Positions 1 through 8,477 of a DNA stretch of 64,000 bases are shown piece after piece (position 1 is the stretch's first letter; each line of letters opens with the position of its first letter). The translations under genes were made by a program, and so were the position numbers. Source of the stretch: Methanococcoides alaskense (lineage in GTDB: Archaea > Halobacteriota > Methanosarcinia > Methanosarcinales > Methanosarcinaceae); NCBI RefSeq assembly GCF_031454185.1, contig NZ_JAVDQI010000001.1:248001-312000 (forward strand). The letters are read 5' to 3'. The notes under the pieces are model-generated. The model made no database searches and was not told the DNA's origin. It worked only from the letters and a program-made list of their open reading frames with translations.

Positions 1-617
1 AAGTTCTGTCCAGCCGGACGGTCATCGAAATGGATAGCATCACAAGTCTGAGTACGCGTCATTGCCTTCTGCGGATAGTGAAGCACATGCGCACGTGTAT
101 CAGGCCTAAGTTTCAGGTTGGATGAAGAAACCCCGATACACTGCTTGATCATAGCTGCACCCATGGTGTTCCTCGGAGAAGCATTATGCTCCGGATATGG
201 GACCATACCAGTACAGATACCAAGCATTAGGGAGGGGTCGATCTCAAGATGGGTGTGTTTAGGAGTAAGGTCCTTTTCATAAAGACCAATGAACACATTC
301 TCTTCCTCCTCAGCATCTAGATATTCAACAAAACCCATATCCAGAATATCACGGAACGAGATCTCGCCGTCTCGGAGCTTTTCGATATGTTCCTCAGTGA
401 TCAGCGGAACACCATCTTTGACAACGAGGGCAGGCCTTCTTGCACGACCCATATCAGAGCTTATGATTACTTCGTGAATATCCTCATAAAGAGTTACATT
501 CAACTGATCAGGCAACATACCACTGCGGCGCTGCCCCCTTATACTCTCGACAAGCTCTACCGGATCATCGTTAGTTCCGATAAATTCTCCATCGAGGAAG
601 ACTTTTGCTTCAGTCAT
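1..617 (-). CDS. rpoB1: DNA-directed RNA polymerase subunit B' (partial, N-terminal part)
   Basis: The first 205 codons of the catalytic B' half of the archaeal split second-largest RNA polymerase subunit. Translation from the ATG at 615-617 begins MTEAKVFLDGEFIG and continues through the conserved stretch SSDMGRARRPALVVKDG and the NTMGAAMIKQ motif of the hybrid-binding region. The start overlaps the stop of rpoB2 in an ATGA, so the two halves are translationally coupled, as in most euryarchaea. The rest of the gene, including the Mg-proximal and C-terminal regions, lies beyond the left edge. Confidence 0.95.
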   Translation of the reverse strand, partial: MTEAKVFLDGEFIGTNDDPVELVESIRGQRRSGMLPDQLNVTLYEDIHEVIISSDMGRARRPALVVKDGVPLITEEHIEKLRDGEISFRDILDMGFVEYLDAEEEENVFIGLYEKDLTPKHTHLEIDPSLMLGICTGMVPYPEHNASPRNTMGAAMIKQCIGVSSSNLKLRPDTRAHVLHYPQKAMTRTQTCDAIHFDDRPAGQN

Positions 618-2251
618 TCTTGCACCTCCGTCTCATCGCCGCCCACGGGATCGGCATTTTCATCCATGTACTTATGATAATCAACAACGTTGGGCTCAGA
701 CTCTACCTTGGTTTCGGTTTCGACCTTGACAGCAGGTTCTTCGCCCTCATCATGAGGAGTCAATTCCAAGTCTTCCTCATAATCCACATCAGCAGCCAAT
801 TCCAAGATAATTTCCGGAACATAGATCTCCACAGGAGTTACACCAAGTCCGTAAATGACATTCTTAACAACTTCCTTATCCTCTATACCAGTAGAAAGCT
901 CGACCATCTGGGCAAAGTTCTTCACCAGACCACAATTAGGACCTTCGGGAGTCTCTGAAGGACAAAGGCGTCCCCATTGAGTAGGATGCAGATCACGAGC
1001 CTCAAAGTGAGGCTGCGCCCTTGAAAGTGGAGAAATGACACGCCTTAAGTGAGAAAGAGTTGAGATGTAATCCGTGCGGTCAAGCAACTGAGAAACACCA
1101 CTTCTACCGCCTACCCAGTTACCTGTGGCAAGGGGGTGCTGAAGACGGTCTGTAAGAACATCCGCACGCACAAGTGTCGCTACGTTCAATTCCCTGTTCC
1201 TCATGTTAGCCCTTTCAAGCTGGTATTTTACATCACGTGCAAGACGGTTGAAAGCTACCCTGAAAAGATCTTCCATAAGGTCACCGGTCAACTTAAGCCT
1301 CTTGTTGGAGTAGTGATCCTTATCATCATCTGAGCGCCTTTTAAGAGCAAGCTCGAAACATGACTCTGCCATCCTACCAAGGAAATGTGCCTTTGGTATC
1401 CTGTCAGCAGGATCGTTGCCAAGGTGTGGAAGAAGATAACGGTCGATCACATAGTTCGCACGCTTCATCTGGTATTCCCTTGCCTGCCCGGAAGCCACAC
1501 GACCACCGATCTTCTCAATAGCATCTTCTATTGTGAAGACCTCTGCCTCTTCGAGGTTCTCGAACATGAACTTCATTATCTCAGGATCAGTCGAGACGAT
1601 CTTTGCGACATCTTCATCGGTCTCAACACCCAGAGCACGCATCAATGTAATGAAGTTGACACGTCCGGATATAGATGGGAATGAGATCTCCAGAAGGGAT
1701 TTCCTGCCTCTTTCCACAACTACCAGTGCCCTGTAACCTCTCCTCTGAGAGAACACCTTTGAAACTTCGATGGAGTCACCGTACCGCTCACCGAGCTCAG
1801 TAAGGATCTTGTTAGGGGCAAGGTCCTCAAGTGTCATCACGACACGTTCAGTACCATTTACAATGAAATATCCCCCAGGATCAAGCGGATCCTCACCATG
1901 TTGGATCATTTCGGCATCGTTTATACCAACAAGGTTACAGATCTCCGATTTGATCATTACAGGAAGCTGGCCGACCTTTGCCTCCCTTGGCTCTCCTTCC
2001 TCACCATTCTGTACAACAGACATTTCCAGGAAAAGAGGAGCAGAATAAGAAAGGTTACGCAACCTTGCCTCGTTTGGATACAATTTCTCAATTGCACCAT
2101 CTGCTTCCTTTACTACTGGATGTTCCACCCTTATCTTACCAAGTTTGACATAGATATCCTCGAGATCGGTCTCGATAATACCTTGTTCATTAATGATCTT
2201 TTGAAGACCATGTTTGACAAACTTGTTATAAGAGTCAATGTGATGCTGCAC
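614..2251 (-). CDS. rpoB2: DNA-directed RNA polymerase subunit B''
   Basis: N-terminal half of the split RNA polymerase beta-like subunit (protrusion and lobe domains). Motifs seen include DPGGYFIVNGTERV, the fork-loop stretch NWVGGRSGVSQLLDRTDY and the terminal RDLHPTQWGRLCPSETPEGPN. A very acidic, low-complexity tail of about 50 residues follows and looks lineage-specific. The first canonical start is the GTG at 2251 (with AAGGA seven bases upstream). However, the frame stays open upstream and encodes LSEAYFTKDKIVQHHIDSYN, which matches the usual N-terminus of the family, so the true protein probably starts near 2305 on a non-AUG codon (see findings). The gene sits between rpoH and rpoB1, the standard archaeal order. 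Confidence 0.95.
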   Translation of the reverse strand: MQHHIDSYNKFVKHGLQKIINEQGIIETDLEDIYVKLGKIRVEHPVVKEADGAIEKLYPNEARLRNLSYSAPLFLEMSVVQNGEEGEPREAKVGQLPVMIKSEICNLVGINDAEMIQHGEDPLDPGGYFIVNGTERVVMTLEDLAPNKILTELGERYGDSIEVSKVFSQRRGYRALVVVERGRKSLLEISFPSISGRVNFITLMRALGVETDEDVAKIVSTDPEIMKFMFENLEEAEVFTIEDAIEKIGGRVASGQAREYQMKRANYVIDRYLLPHLGNDPADRIPKAHFLGRMAESCFELALKRRSDDDKDHYSNKRLKLTGDLMEDLFRVAFNRLARDVKYQLERANMRNRELNVATLVRADVLTDRLQHPLATGNWVGGRSGVSQLLDRTDYISTLSHLRRVISPLSRAQPHFEARDLHPTQWGRLCPSETPEGPNCGLVKNFAQMVELSTGIEDKEVVKNVIYGLGVTPVEIYVPEIILELAADVDYEEDLELTPHDEGEEPAVKVETETKVESEPNVVDYHKYMDENADPVGGDETEVQE

Positions 2252-2491
2252 AATCTTGTCCTTTGTGAAATAGGCTTCTGATAATACGCTCGTGTCTAAC
2301 GCGATGATAGCACCCTCTTTTAATTAATTGGATTTTAGAAAGAAAAATTAGTGGAATTAACGGTCACTGCGACCATATAGGCAGTCACAGTATCAACTCG
2401 GTCGAATGCACCCTCGAAACAATGCATTAAAAAGCAACCAAAATAAGTGGATAAAGAATAAACAAGATATTTCAAATATTAAAACCTCGTT

Positions 2492-2728
2492 TCACTCTAT
2501 TACATATCTGTAATACAGTGCTTCACCTGCAGTCTGGCTTTTGCGAATAACCTTCACAACATTGCCAGGCTCCGCACCAATTTCAAGTGCGATAGGATCT
2601 GTTACTTTCAACTTAGGTAACTGTTCCCTTTCAACATTATAATGTGCCAGGACAGTTTTCAGATCATCCTCATCCATAACTTCATGATGGGGGATTAATT
2701 CGTGGTCAAGCAGGCTGAACTTACTCAA
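2492..2728 (-). CDS. rpoH: DNA-directed RNA polymerase subunit H (RPB5 C-terminal-like)
   Basis: A 78-residue RNA polymerase subunit, the size usual for archaeal RpoH, equivalent to the C-terminal assembly domain of eukaryotic RPB5. Diagnostic stretches are LLDHELIPHHEVM, LPKLKVTDPIA and the terminal GEALYYRYVIE. I place the start at the TTG of 2726-2728 because it has GGAGGAG six bases upstream and gives the family N-terminus (M)SKFSLLDHELIP. A longer reading from 2767 would add 13 residues that do not look conserved. It is first in the rpoH-rpoB2-rpoB1 order and directly follows a tRNA-Lys gene. Confidence 0.93.
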   Translation of the reverse strand: MSKFSLLDHELIPHHEVMDEDDLKTVLAHYNVEREQLPKLKVTDPIALEIGAEPGNVVKVIRKSQTAGEALYYRYVIE

Positions 2729-2777
2729 ATTTACTCCTCCTAAAAAATATGCAAGCAATATATCCATGAATTGCTGG

Positions 2778-2851
<74 letters not shown>

Positions 2852-2914
2852 ACGGCGACTACTGCACTGGCACCATAAATGCCACGTCATACAGCGAGGT
2901 AACAAGGGAACACT

Positions 2915-2924
2915 AGTATATAAG
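2915..2924 (-). promoter_or_regulatory. TATA box for tRNA-Lys / rpo cluster
   Basis: The minus strand reads CTTATATACT here. A start of transcription about 25 bases on would fall near 2890, some 40 bases before the tRNA. No other leftward promoter of similar quality lies between the tRNA and rpoH. Confidence 0.55.
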
Positions 2925-3366
2925 CATTCCTATTGCACGTTGCGTATATTTTTGGAGTGAACATACTTGATCCACAAATACAAAATACATATTGAAATAT
3001 AAATGAAAGAGGTATGAAATTATCAATACATATTTATAGGATTATTTTCACTTTTTACAAAGTTAACCCATTTTCATATGGAATTATTGAACATTCGGCC
3101 CTTATCAACATCAAGCGCATATATCAGACCGATAACGCACTAACCAGATCTTTGCAAAGTACTATTCAGCCTGAATAACAACTTACAGATAAAGTTGCAC
3201 CAATAACCGCAAAGAGAGTTAGAATATTGCATTCTCGGGATTTCCATTATATGCCTCTCATTATATAAGCTTTGACCCCGAAAAGCACCAACAAATGACT
3301 TGAATGTATCAAAAAAGAAGATATATACACTGAAATTTTAAATTTTGAACATACTGATCAAAACAA

Positions 3367-3397
3367 TAAAAAGAAAAAACAATTAAAAAAAATAATT
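3367..3397 (-). terminator. Oligo-T termination signals after homocysteine hydrolase
   Basis: On the minus strand, shortly after the stop codon at 3407, there are several runs of 5-8 T. These are typical archaeal transcription stop signals. There is no strong hairpin. Confidence 0.5.
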
Positions 3398-3406
3398 ACA
3401 GGACAA

Positions 3407-4642
3407 TTATGTCCCGCACTCCCATCCTTCCATATATTCGGTCTGATGAGGTTCAAGTTTATCAATTTCAATGCCCATTGATTTCAATTTCAATTCGGCA
3501 ACATACATATCAAGATCATGAGGCACAGGATGTACACCATTCTCAAGTTTGGTCTCAGCAATATATTTGACACAAAGCGCCTGATTTGCAAAGCTCATAT
3601 CCATGACCTCTGCAGGATGACCATCGCCTGCTGCAAGATTTACAAGTCTGCCATCTGCAAGAACGTTGATTCTCTTACCCGCAACATTGTACTCCTTGAT
3701 ATTTTTCCTGACCGTCCTTACAGAACTGGCCATGGCAGTCAGCTCCTCAAGATTGATCTCCACATTGAAGTGACCTGAATTTGCAAGAATTGCACCATCT
3801 TTCATTACTTCAAAGTGCTTCTTTGAAAGGATATCGACATTACCCGTAGTTGTGACGAATATATCACCATACTTTGCAGCCTCGGTCATGGACATGACCC
3901 GGTGACCATCCATACGAGCCTCGAGTGCACGAATAGGGTCGATCTCTGTCACAATGACATCCGCACCAAGTCCTGAAGCACGCAGGGAAGCACCCTTACC
4001 ACACCAGCCATATCCACCGATAACGACGGTCTTTCCAGCAACCAGAAGATTGGTGGTCCTCATGATACCATCCCATGATGACTGACCTGTACCATACCTA
4101 TTATCGAAAAGGAATTTTGTCATTGCATCGTTTACCGCAACAACAGGCATCTTCAAGGCACCATCATTCTCCATTGCCTTAAGCCTGTGAATACCGGTAG
4201 TGGTCTCCTCACAGCCACCAAGGAGTCCAGAGAGCAGATCTGTGCGCTCGGTATGAAGCTTGAAGATAAGGTCTGCACCATCATCAATAGTGATATCAGG
4301 TTTCATATCAAGCACTTTATTGATAGCCTCATAATATTCATCACTGCAGCAATCATACTTTGCATAGCATTTGATATTATCACGCGTATTGAGAGCTACT
4401 GAAACATCATCCTGTGTGCTCAACGGATTACAACCTGTAATAGCCACTTCAGCGCCACCGAGGGCAAGTGCCTCCACAAGAGCAGCTGTCTTTGCTTCGA
4501 CATGCAACGCCATTGCGATCTTATGTCCTTTCAAAGGCTGTTCACGTTCGAAGTTCTCACGAATGATAGAAAGTACAGGCATGTGACTGCGCACCCACCC
4601 GATCTTCATATCACCGGATTCTATCAGATCTTTATCACTCAT
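3407..4642 (-). CDS. ahcY: S-adenosylhomocysteine / S-inosylhomocysteine hydrolase
   Basis: NAD-dependent hydrolase that frees homocysteine from S-adenosyl- or S-inosylhomocysteine in the methyl cycle. The protein is 411 residues, a normal archaeal length. Visible features are the substrate-domain stretches KIAMALHVEAKTA and TIDDGADLIFKLH, the NAD-binding loop GGYGWCGKGAS, EIDPIRALEARMDG and SGHFNVEI. The ATG at 4642 is preceded by GGAG at suitable distance. It lies 50 bp downstream of an SAH/5'-deoxyadenosine deaminase gene. In Methanocaldococcus jannaschii the equivalent enzyme prefers the deaminated substrate, so this one may act on S-inosylhomocysteine. That is inference from context and cannot be read from the motifs. 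Confidence 0.95.
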   Translation of the reverse strand: MSDKDLIESGDMKIGWVRSHMPVLSIIRENFEREQPLKGHKIAMALHVEAKTAALVEALALGGAEVAITGCNPLSTQDDVSVALNTRDNIKCYAKYDCCSDEYYEAINKVLDMKPDITIDDGADLIFKLHTERTDLLSGLLGGCEETTTGIHRLKAMENDGALKMPVVAVNDAMTKFLFDNRYGTGQSSWDGIMRTTNLLVAGKTVVIGGYGWCGKGASLRASGLGADVIVTEIDPIRALEARMDGHRVMSMTEAAKYGDIFVTTTGNVDILSKKHFEVMKDGAILANSGHFNVEINLEELTAMASSVRTVRKNIKEYNVAGKRINVLADGRLVNLAAGDGHPAEVMDMSFANQALCVKYIAETKLENGVHPVPHDLDMYVAELKLKSMGIEIDKLEPHQTEYMEGWECGT

Positions 4643-4692
4643 ATTTATATCTCCAGTATAAATTCAAATATTGTATAACAAAACGGACCGTA

Positions 4693-5997
4693 TCAGTTCT
4701 TGGCATCGACCCTTGCCACCAGATCGGAAGCCGCCTCTTTAGCATCATCGATGATCTTCTGCTCGTCCATGCAAAGCACCTTATGATCATCCATAAGAAG
4801 CTTACCATTAACAATAGAAGTCCTCACGTCACTCCCACCTGCCGAATATACCAATTGTGAAGGTACATCGAACAACGGAGTCAGGTGTGATCGGTTCATG
4901 TCAACAATTATAACATCTGCATTATAACCTTTCCTCAACATCCCACTCTTAATATCAAGTGCATTTGCCCCACTGACAGTGGCCATCTCAAGCACCTTCC
5001 TCGCAGGAAGTGCAGTTGGGTCCATTGTATCCACCTTTTGCAACAATGTGGCAGTTTTCATCTCATCGAACATATCGAGATTATTATTGGAAGCACAACC
5101 ATCAGTACCAAGACAGACATTTGCCCCCCTATCAAGTAACTTCGTCACCGGTGCGACACCTGATGCCAGCTTCATATTGCTCACCGGATTATGTGAGATA
5201 TTGACATTATTGTTGGCCAGGATGTCCATGTCCCCATCAGAGAGCCAGACACAATGTGCTGCAAGAACATCAGGTCCAAGGAAATCGATACTATCCAGCA
5301 TATTAACAGAACACATGCCGTACTGCTCCTTCATCTGGTTAAGTTCAGCCTCGGTCTCAAGCACATGAATATGTATCTTAGCATTATCTGCGACAGCCTG
5401 TTCTTTTACTTTAATGAGGAATTCCTTTGAACAGGTATTGGGTGCATGCGGACCATACATTGCAGAGATCCTTCCGTCCGCCTTCCCGTTCCACTCGTTC
5501 ACAAACCCTTTACCTTTCTTAAGTTCGTTCTTCCCCTTTTCAGCATCCCCCAGTTCGATCATACCATAGGAAAGAGCGGCCCTTAGGCCTGAAGACTCCA
5601 CGACCGTACCGACCTCTTCCATGAAGAAGTACATATCTGCAAAGGCCACGGTTCCGCTTTTGATCATTTCCAGACATGCAAGGTTCGTACCTGCGACCAC
5701 GTCTGATGCAGTAAGCTCAGCTTCTGCCGGCCAGATGTGGTCCTGAAGCCAGGACGCAAGCGGAAGATCATCTGCATAACCCCTGAAAAGCGTCATTCCT
5801 GCATGGGTATGAGTATTAACAAAACCCGGCATAACGACGCCGCCACGTGCATCGATAACAGTATCTGCTGTAGCTTCAGTTGACTCGGCAACCTCGACTA
5901 TACTGCCATCGTCTATAACCACAACCCCGTTTTTAAGGTCCCCTAACTCAGGGTCCATTGTCAGAACATAACCATTCTTAATTATAATATCCGCCAT
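4693..5997 (-). CDS. dadD: 5'-deoxyadenosine / SAH deaminase (DadD-type amidohydrolase)
   Basis: Metal-dependent amidohydrolase of the MtaD/SsnA group, 434 residues. The composite N-terminal beta domain starts MADIIIKNGYVLTMDPE. The metal ligands are visible as NTHTHAGM, HIHVLETEAE, AAHCVWLSD and LGTDGCASNN. The start at 5997 gives the usual family N-terminus; a longer frame from 6048 would overlap the previous gene by 35 bases. Family members in methanogens deaminate 5'-deoxyadenosine, S-adenosylhomocysteine and methylthioadenosine. The neighbouring homocysteine hydrolase supports the same role here. Confidence 0.85.
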   Translation of the reverse strand: MADIIIKNGYVLTMDPELGDLKNGVVVIDDGSIVEVAESTEATADTVIDARGGVVMPGFVNTHTHAGMTLFRGYADDLPLASWLQDHIWPAEAELTASDVVAGTNLACLEMIKSGTVAFADMYFFMEEVGTVVESSGLRAALSYGMIELGDAEKGKNELKKGKGFVNEWNGKADGRISAMYGPHAPNTCSKEFLIKVKEQAVADNAKIHIHVLETEAELNQMKEQYGMCSVNMLDSIDFLGPDVLAAHCVWLSDGDMDILANNNVNISHNPVSNMKLASGVAPVTKLLDRGANVCLGTDGCASNNNLDMFDEMKTATLLQKVDTMDPTALPARKVLEMATVSGANALDIKSGMLRKGYNADVIIVDMNRSHLTPLFDVPSQLVYSAGGSDVRTSIVNGKLLMDDHKVLCMDEQKIIDDAKEAASDLVARVDAKN

Positions 5998-6013
5998 ATG
6001 ATCACTATACCTG

Positions 6014-6652
6014 TTACTTGTTCGATGTTTCGGCCTCAAGTGCATCAAGGTATTGATGCATTATCCTGAGCCTGTCCGCTGCAATCGTCTTTGCAGTCGT
6101 AGTGTTTAAGCCATCCATTATTTTAAAAGGTTTCATTTCCATATATTCAGCAAAGCCATCCAGAGGATCTGCTGCATAAGCATTCCGTGATGAACTTTTC
6201 TCGACCCCGCTGGAATGTTTCAAGCTACGCAAAGCACCCATTGACATTACCGCCCTGAATATCCCGATAGCTCCAAGAGCATCGATACGATCGGCATCCT
6301 GCAATATCTGCCCTTCGAGCGATTCGGCCTTGTGCCCCCGACTGAACCGGTGTGTACGGATGCAGGAAACGACATGATCGACGACCGACAGCTCAACGCC
6401 TTCCTTCATGAGAAGATCATACGCCATCTCAGCACTATGAGCAGCATGGTCGCCACCTTCACGATGCTCTTTCACCACACCCACATCATGGAGCAAAGCT
6501 GCAAGACGTATGACCTGAAGGTCACCACCTTCCTCACTCTGTATCACCATACAAGTGGATTCCACACGTTCAATGTGAGACATCTCATGAGAACTTGGCT
6601 CATCTGCAAGCACATCCGCAACGAACTTACGTGTTCTTTCAATAAGGACCAT
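6014..6652 (-). CDS. HD-domain phosphohydrolase (YedJ-like)
   Basis: A 212-residue HD-superfamily metal-dependent hydrolase. The metal ligands are seen as the His of MSHIERV, the HD pair in ALLHDVGVV, the His pair near GGDHAAHSAE and the Asp of QDADRIDALGAIGI. The last motif and the region FRAVMSMG are typical of the YedJ-like branch, whose substrate is not well defined. SD-like GAGGT precedes the ATG. It sits 7 bp after the phosphopantothenate synthetase stop and 16 bp before the deaminase start, so it is probably co-transcribed with nucleoside-salvage and CoA genes. Confidence 0.85.
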   Translation of the reverse strand: MVLIERTRKFVADVLADEPSSHEMSHIERVESTCMVIQSEEGGDLQVIRLAALLHDVGVVKEHREGGDHAAHSAEMAYDLLMKEGVELSVVDHVVSCIRTHRFSRGHKAESLEGQILQDADRIDALGAIGIFRAVMSMGALRSLKHSSGVEKSSSRNAYAADPLDGFAEYMEMKPFKIMDGLNTTTAKTIAADRLRIMHQYLDALEAETSNK

Positions 6653-6659
6653 ACAAACC

Positions 6660-7415
6660 TCACATATCAGTGATCATACCATCGAGCATGTCACGTATCT
6701 CAAGAACAGCTTCTGACAATATCCTGCCATTGTCATACTCGTCCACTATTTTCTGAAGCTCAAGAAGATCAAGCTTTTTTAGTTCGATCGCAAGTCCGGC
6801 CATATTTGCAAGCGCCCTGACAACATTATCAACAATGGTCACACTTGCGGCCCGGGACGTACGTGACATCGGATTCAGGTCTATGGCGATAACGGTCTTA
6901 CCCATATCAACAAGTTTCTGACATCGGTCACCATCCTCAAGAGGTACAAGCACGACATCCGCATTGTAAATACCATCCGAGTCCACGATCCCTCGGCCAT
7001 GGTCCAGAGAAAGCCTTGCATCCCCCTTCCCACCAAGCACCTCAGAAGCACCCTTTTGTTTAAGATGAGAGATTATACGCTCCACGCGTTCATCACTGCG
7101 GTGGAACAGATTCACTTCAAGCGGAGCATCGACAAGTTCAGAAAACTCCACAAGGAACTCCGGCACAAGGGCCGCAGCATTTCCATTAACAGAAAGGATA
7201 GGACGCTCAGCAAGAAGAAGCATACAGACAGCTACTTTCTCTGCCAGAAAAGCAGAGGTGGTGGTCCTCTCACCAACAAGATAGTCGAAACACTCACCTC
7301 TGCCCTGTGCAACCAGTCCCTGTTGACTGGTAATTCCAATATCTACACCCTCGACTATACGCTCCCTTGTCATAAGGGAAGCGTAGCGAGGGTGATCTTT
7401 AGGAATATCACTCAT
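6660..7415 (-). CDS. 4-phosphopantoate--beta-alanine ligase (phosphopantothenate synthetase)
   Basis: Archaeal coenzyme A enzyme that joins 4-phosphopantoate to beta-alanine using ATP; together with pantoate kinase it replaces bacterial PanC and PanK. Family signatures are IPKDHPRYASLMTRERIV near the N-terminus, QGLVAQGRGECFDYLVGE, VNGNAAALVPE and IDLNPMSRTSR. I use the ATG at 7415; a GTG at 7424 in the same frame is also possible. The gene follows the SPFH gene closely. The partner kinase and CoaBC lie just upstream, from 8478 to 10593, on the same strand. Confidence 0.93.
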   Translation of the reverse strand: MSDIPKDHPRYASLMTRERIVEGVDIGITSQQGLVAQGRGECFDYLVGERTTTSAFLAEKVAVCMLLLAERPILSVNGNAAALVPEFLVEFSELVDAPLEVNLFHRSDERVERIISHLKQKGASEVLGGKGDARLSLDHGRGIVDSDGIYNADVVLVPLEDGDRCQKLVDMGKTVIAIDLNPMSRTSRAASVTIVDNVVRALANMAGLAIELKKLDLLELQKIVDEYDNGRILSEAVLEIRDMLDGMITDM

Positions 7416-7429
7416 ACTTACCACATATC

Positions 7430-8380
7430 TTAGGCAGTAGCATCAAGGATAATTCCCTGGTCCGAAGGTACTATCAAGGTCTGCACTTCCTGACTCTCAA
7501 GCATCTGTATGTACTTGTAGTTGATAAGCTTCGGGTTCTTTGCAAGTTCTTGATTGACCAGACGCAGAGCTTCTGCCTCACCGGTTGCCTCAACGATCGT
7601 AGCATTGGCGATACCATTAGCTTCGATGATCCTTCTTTCAGCTTCGAGCTGCTCTTTCTGTTTCACGAAGATCATCCTCTGAGCATCCTGATCCGCCTGA
7701 AGCTTGGATTCAATAGCATCAGCGATCTTTGTTGGAAGCTGGACATTCCTGAGCAGAACCTCTTCAACTATTATACCATCGGCAACTAGAGCCTTTTCCA
7801 TCTCCAACTGCATTTCAGTAGCCACAAGGTCCCTTTGCTCACCATATATGGCCATGGCAGTTTGACCGGAAACAACTTCCCTTATAACTGATTTGATAGT
7901 AGGTCTGATGATCTTCTGTGCATAAGCAGTACCCAGTTTAGAATGAACAACGCTTGCATCATCTGCAACAAGCCTGTACCTGACAGATATATCAAGCCCA
8001 AGTGTCAATCCCTCAATGGTCAATGCATTTATCTGGTCATCTCCGACAACTTCACCTTCTGCAGCTTTGGCACTCATTGTATACATCTCACTCCGGACAG
8101 AATACTTTGTAACGCTTACCCAGGGAGGTACAATATGCAAACCTTCACCAAGTTCATCATCCATTACACCACCGAACTGACTGAACTTCACTCCGACCTG
8201 TCCTGCACCAATTGAAACGAATATAGATCCGAACACTGCCGAAAAGATAAGCAATATCACAAGAACTATTGCACCACCACGAAGGATGTTTGCCACCATC
8301 GGAGGGATATTTATCTCCGGCATCTGTGGGTCTTTAGTACTTTTTGGGCCTTTGGGATCCCAATCATCTTCCATTACCAT
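7430..8380 (-). CDS. SPFH/prohibitin-domain membrane protein
   Basis: A 316-residue protein with a proline-rich cytoplasmic N-terminus, one membrane segment at about residues 35-58, and a band-7/prohibitin domain (GAGQVGVKF, DISVRYRL). A coiled-coil tail contains QLEAERRIIEANGIANATIVEATGEAEA in shortened form: alternating charged residues followed by the typical flotillin/prohibitin AEA repeats. Such proteins form oligomeric membrane scaffolds; the client is not predictable. SD AAGGAG lies eight bases before the ATG. It is first in the leftward group ending with ahcY and has its own TATA box. Confidence 0.88.
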   Translation of the reverse strand: MVMEDDWDPKGPKSTKDPQMPEINIPPMVANILRGGAIVLVILLIFSAVFGSIFVSIGAGQVGVKFSQFGGVMDDELGEGLHIVPPWVSVTKYSVRSEMYTMSAKAAEGEVVGDDQINALTIEGLTLGLDISVRYRLVADDASVVHSKLGTAYAQKIIRPTIKSVIREVVSGQTAMAIYGEQRDLVATEMQLEMEKALVADGIIVEEVLLRNVQLPTKIADAIESKLQADQDAQRMIFVKQKEQLEAERRIIEANGIANATIVEATGEAEALRLVNQELAKNPKLINYKYIQMLESQEVQTLIVPSDQGIILDATA

Positions 8381-8415
8381 AATCTTTGCTCCTTTTTTAT
8401 AGAATAAAACTGAAT

Positions 8416-8427
8416 TATAATATATAC
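8416..8427 (-). promoter_or_regulatory. TATA box upstream of the SPFH gene
   Basis: The minus strand reads GTATATATTATA about 40 bases before the ATG at 8380, a good archaeal TATA element. It would drive the SPFH-phosphopantothenate synthetase-HD-deaminase group. Confidence 0.55.
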
Positions 8428-8477
8428 ACCGATAGTTGTTAGGTCTTCTTCAATGTTGCGAACAGAAAGTACTGAGA

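Larger units (their letters stand above)
2852..3406. other. AT-rich intergenic region without a recognised gene
   Basis: These 555 bases separate the tRNA-Lys/rpo cluster from the homocysteine hydrolase gene. Apart from the tRNA promoter at its left end and T-run termination signals (minus strand) at its right end, I see only short AT-rich stretches and no convincing reading frame. A TATA-like sequence at about 3262-3269 has no obvious gene after it on either strand. Confidence 0.6.

Noticed and set aside
3250..3345. TATA-like element and possible small RNA gene upstream of rpoH region
   Set aside because: No reading frame, structure or terminator follows at a sensible distance.
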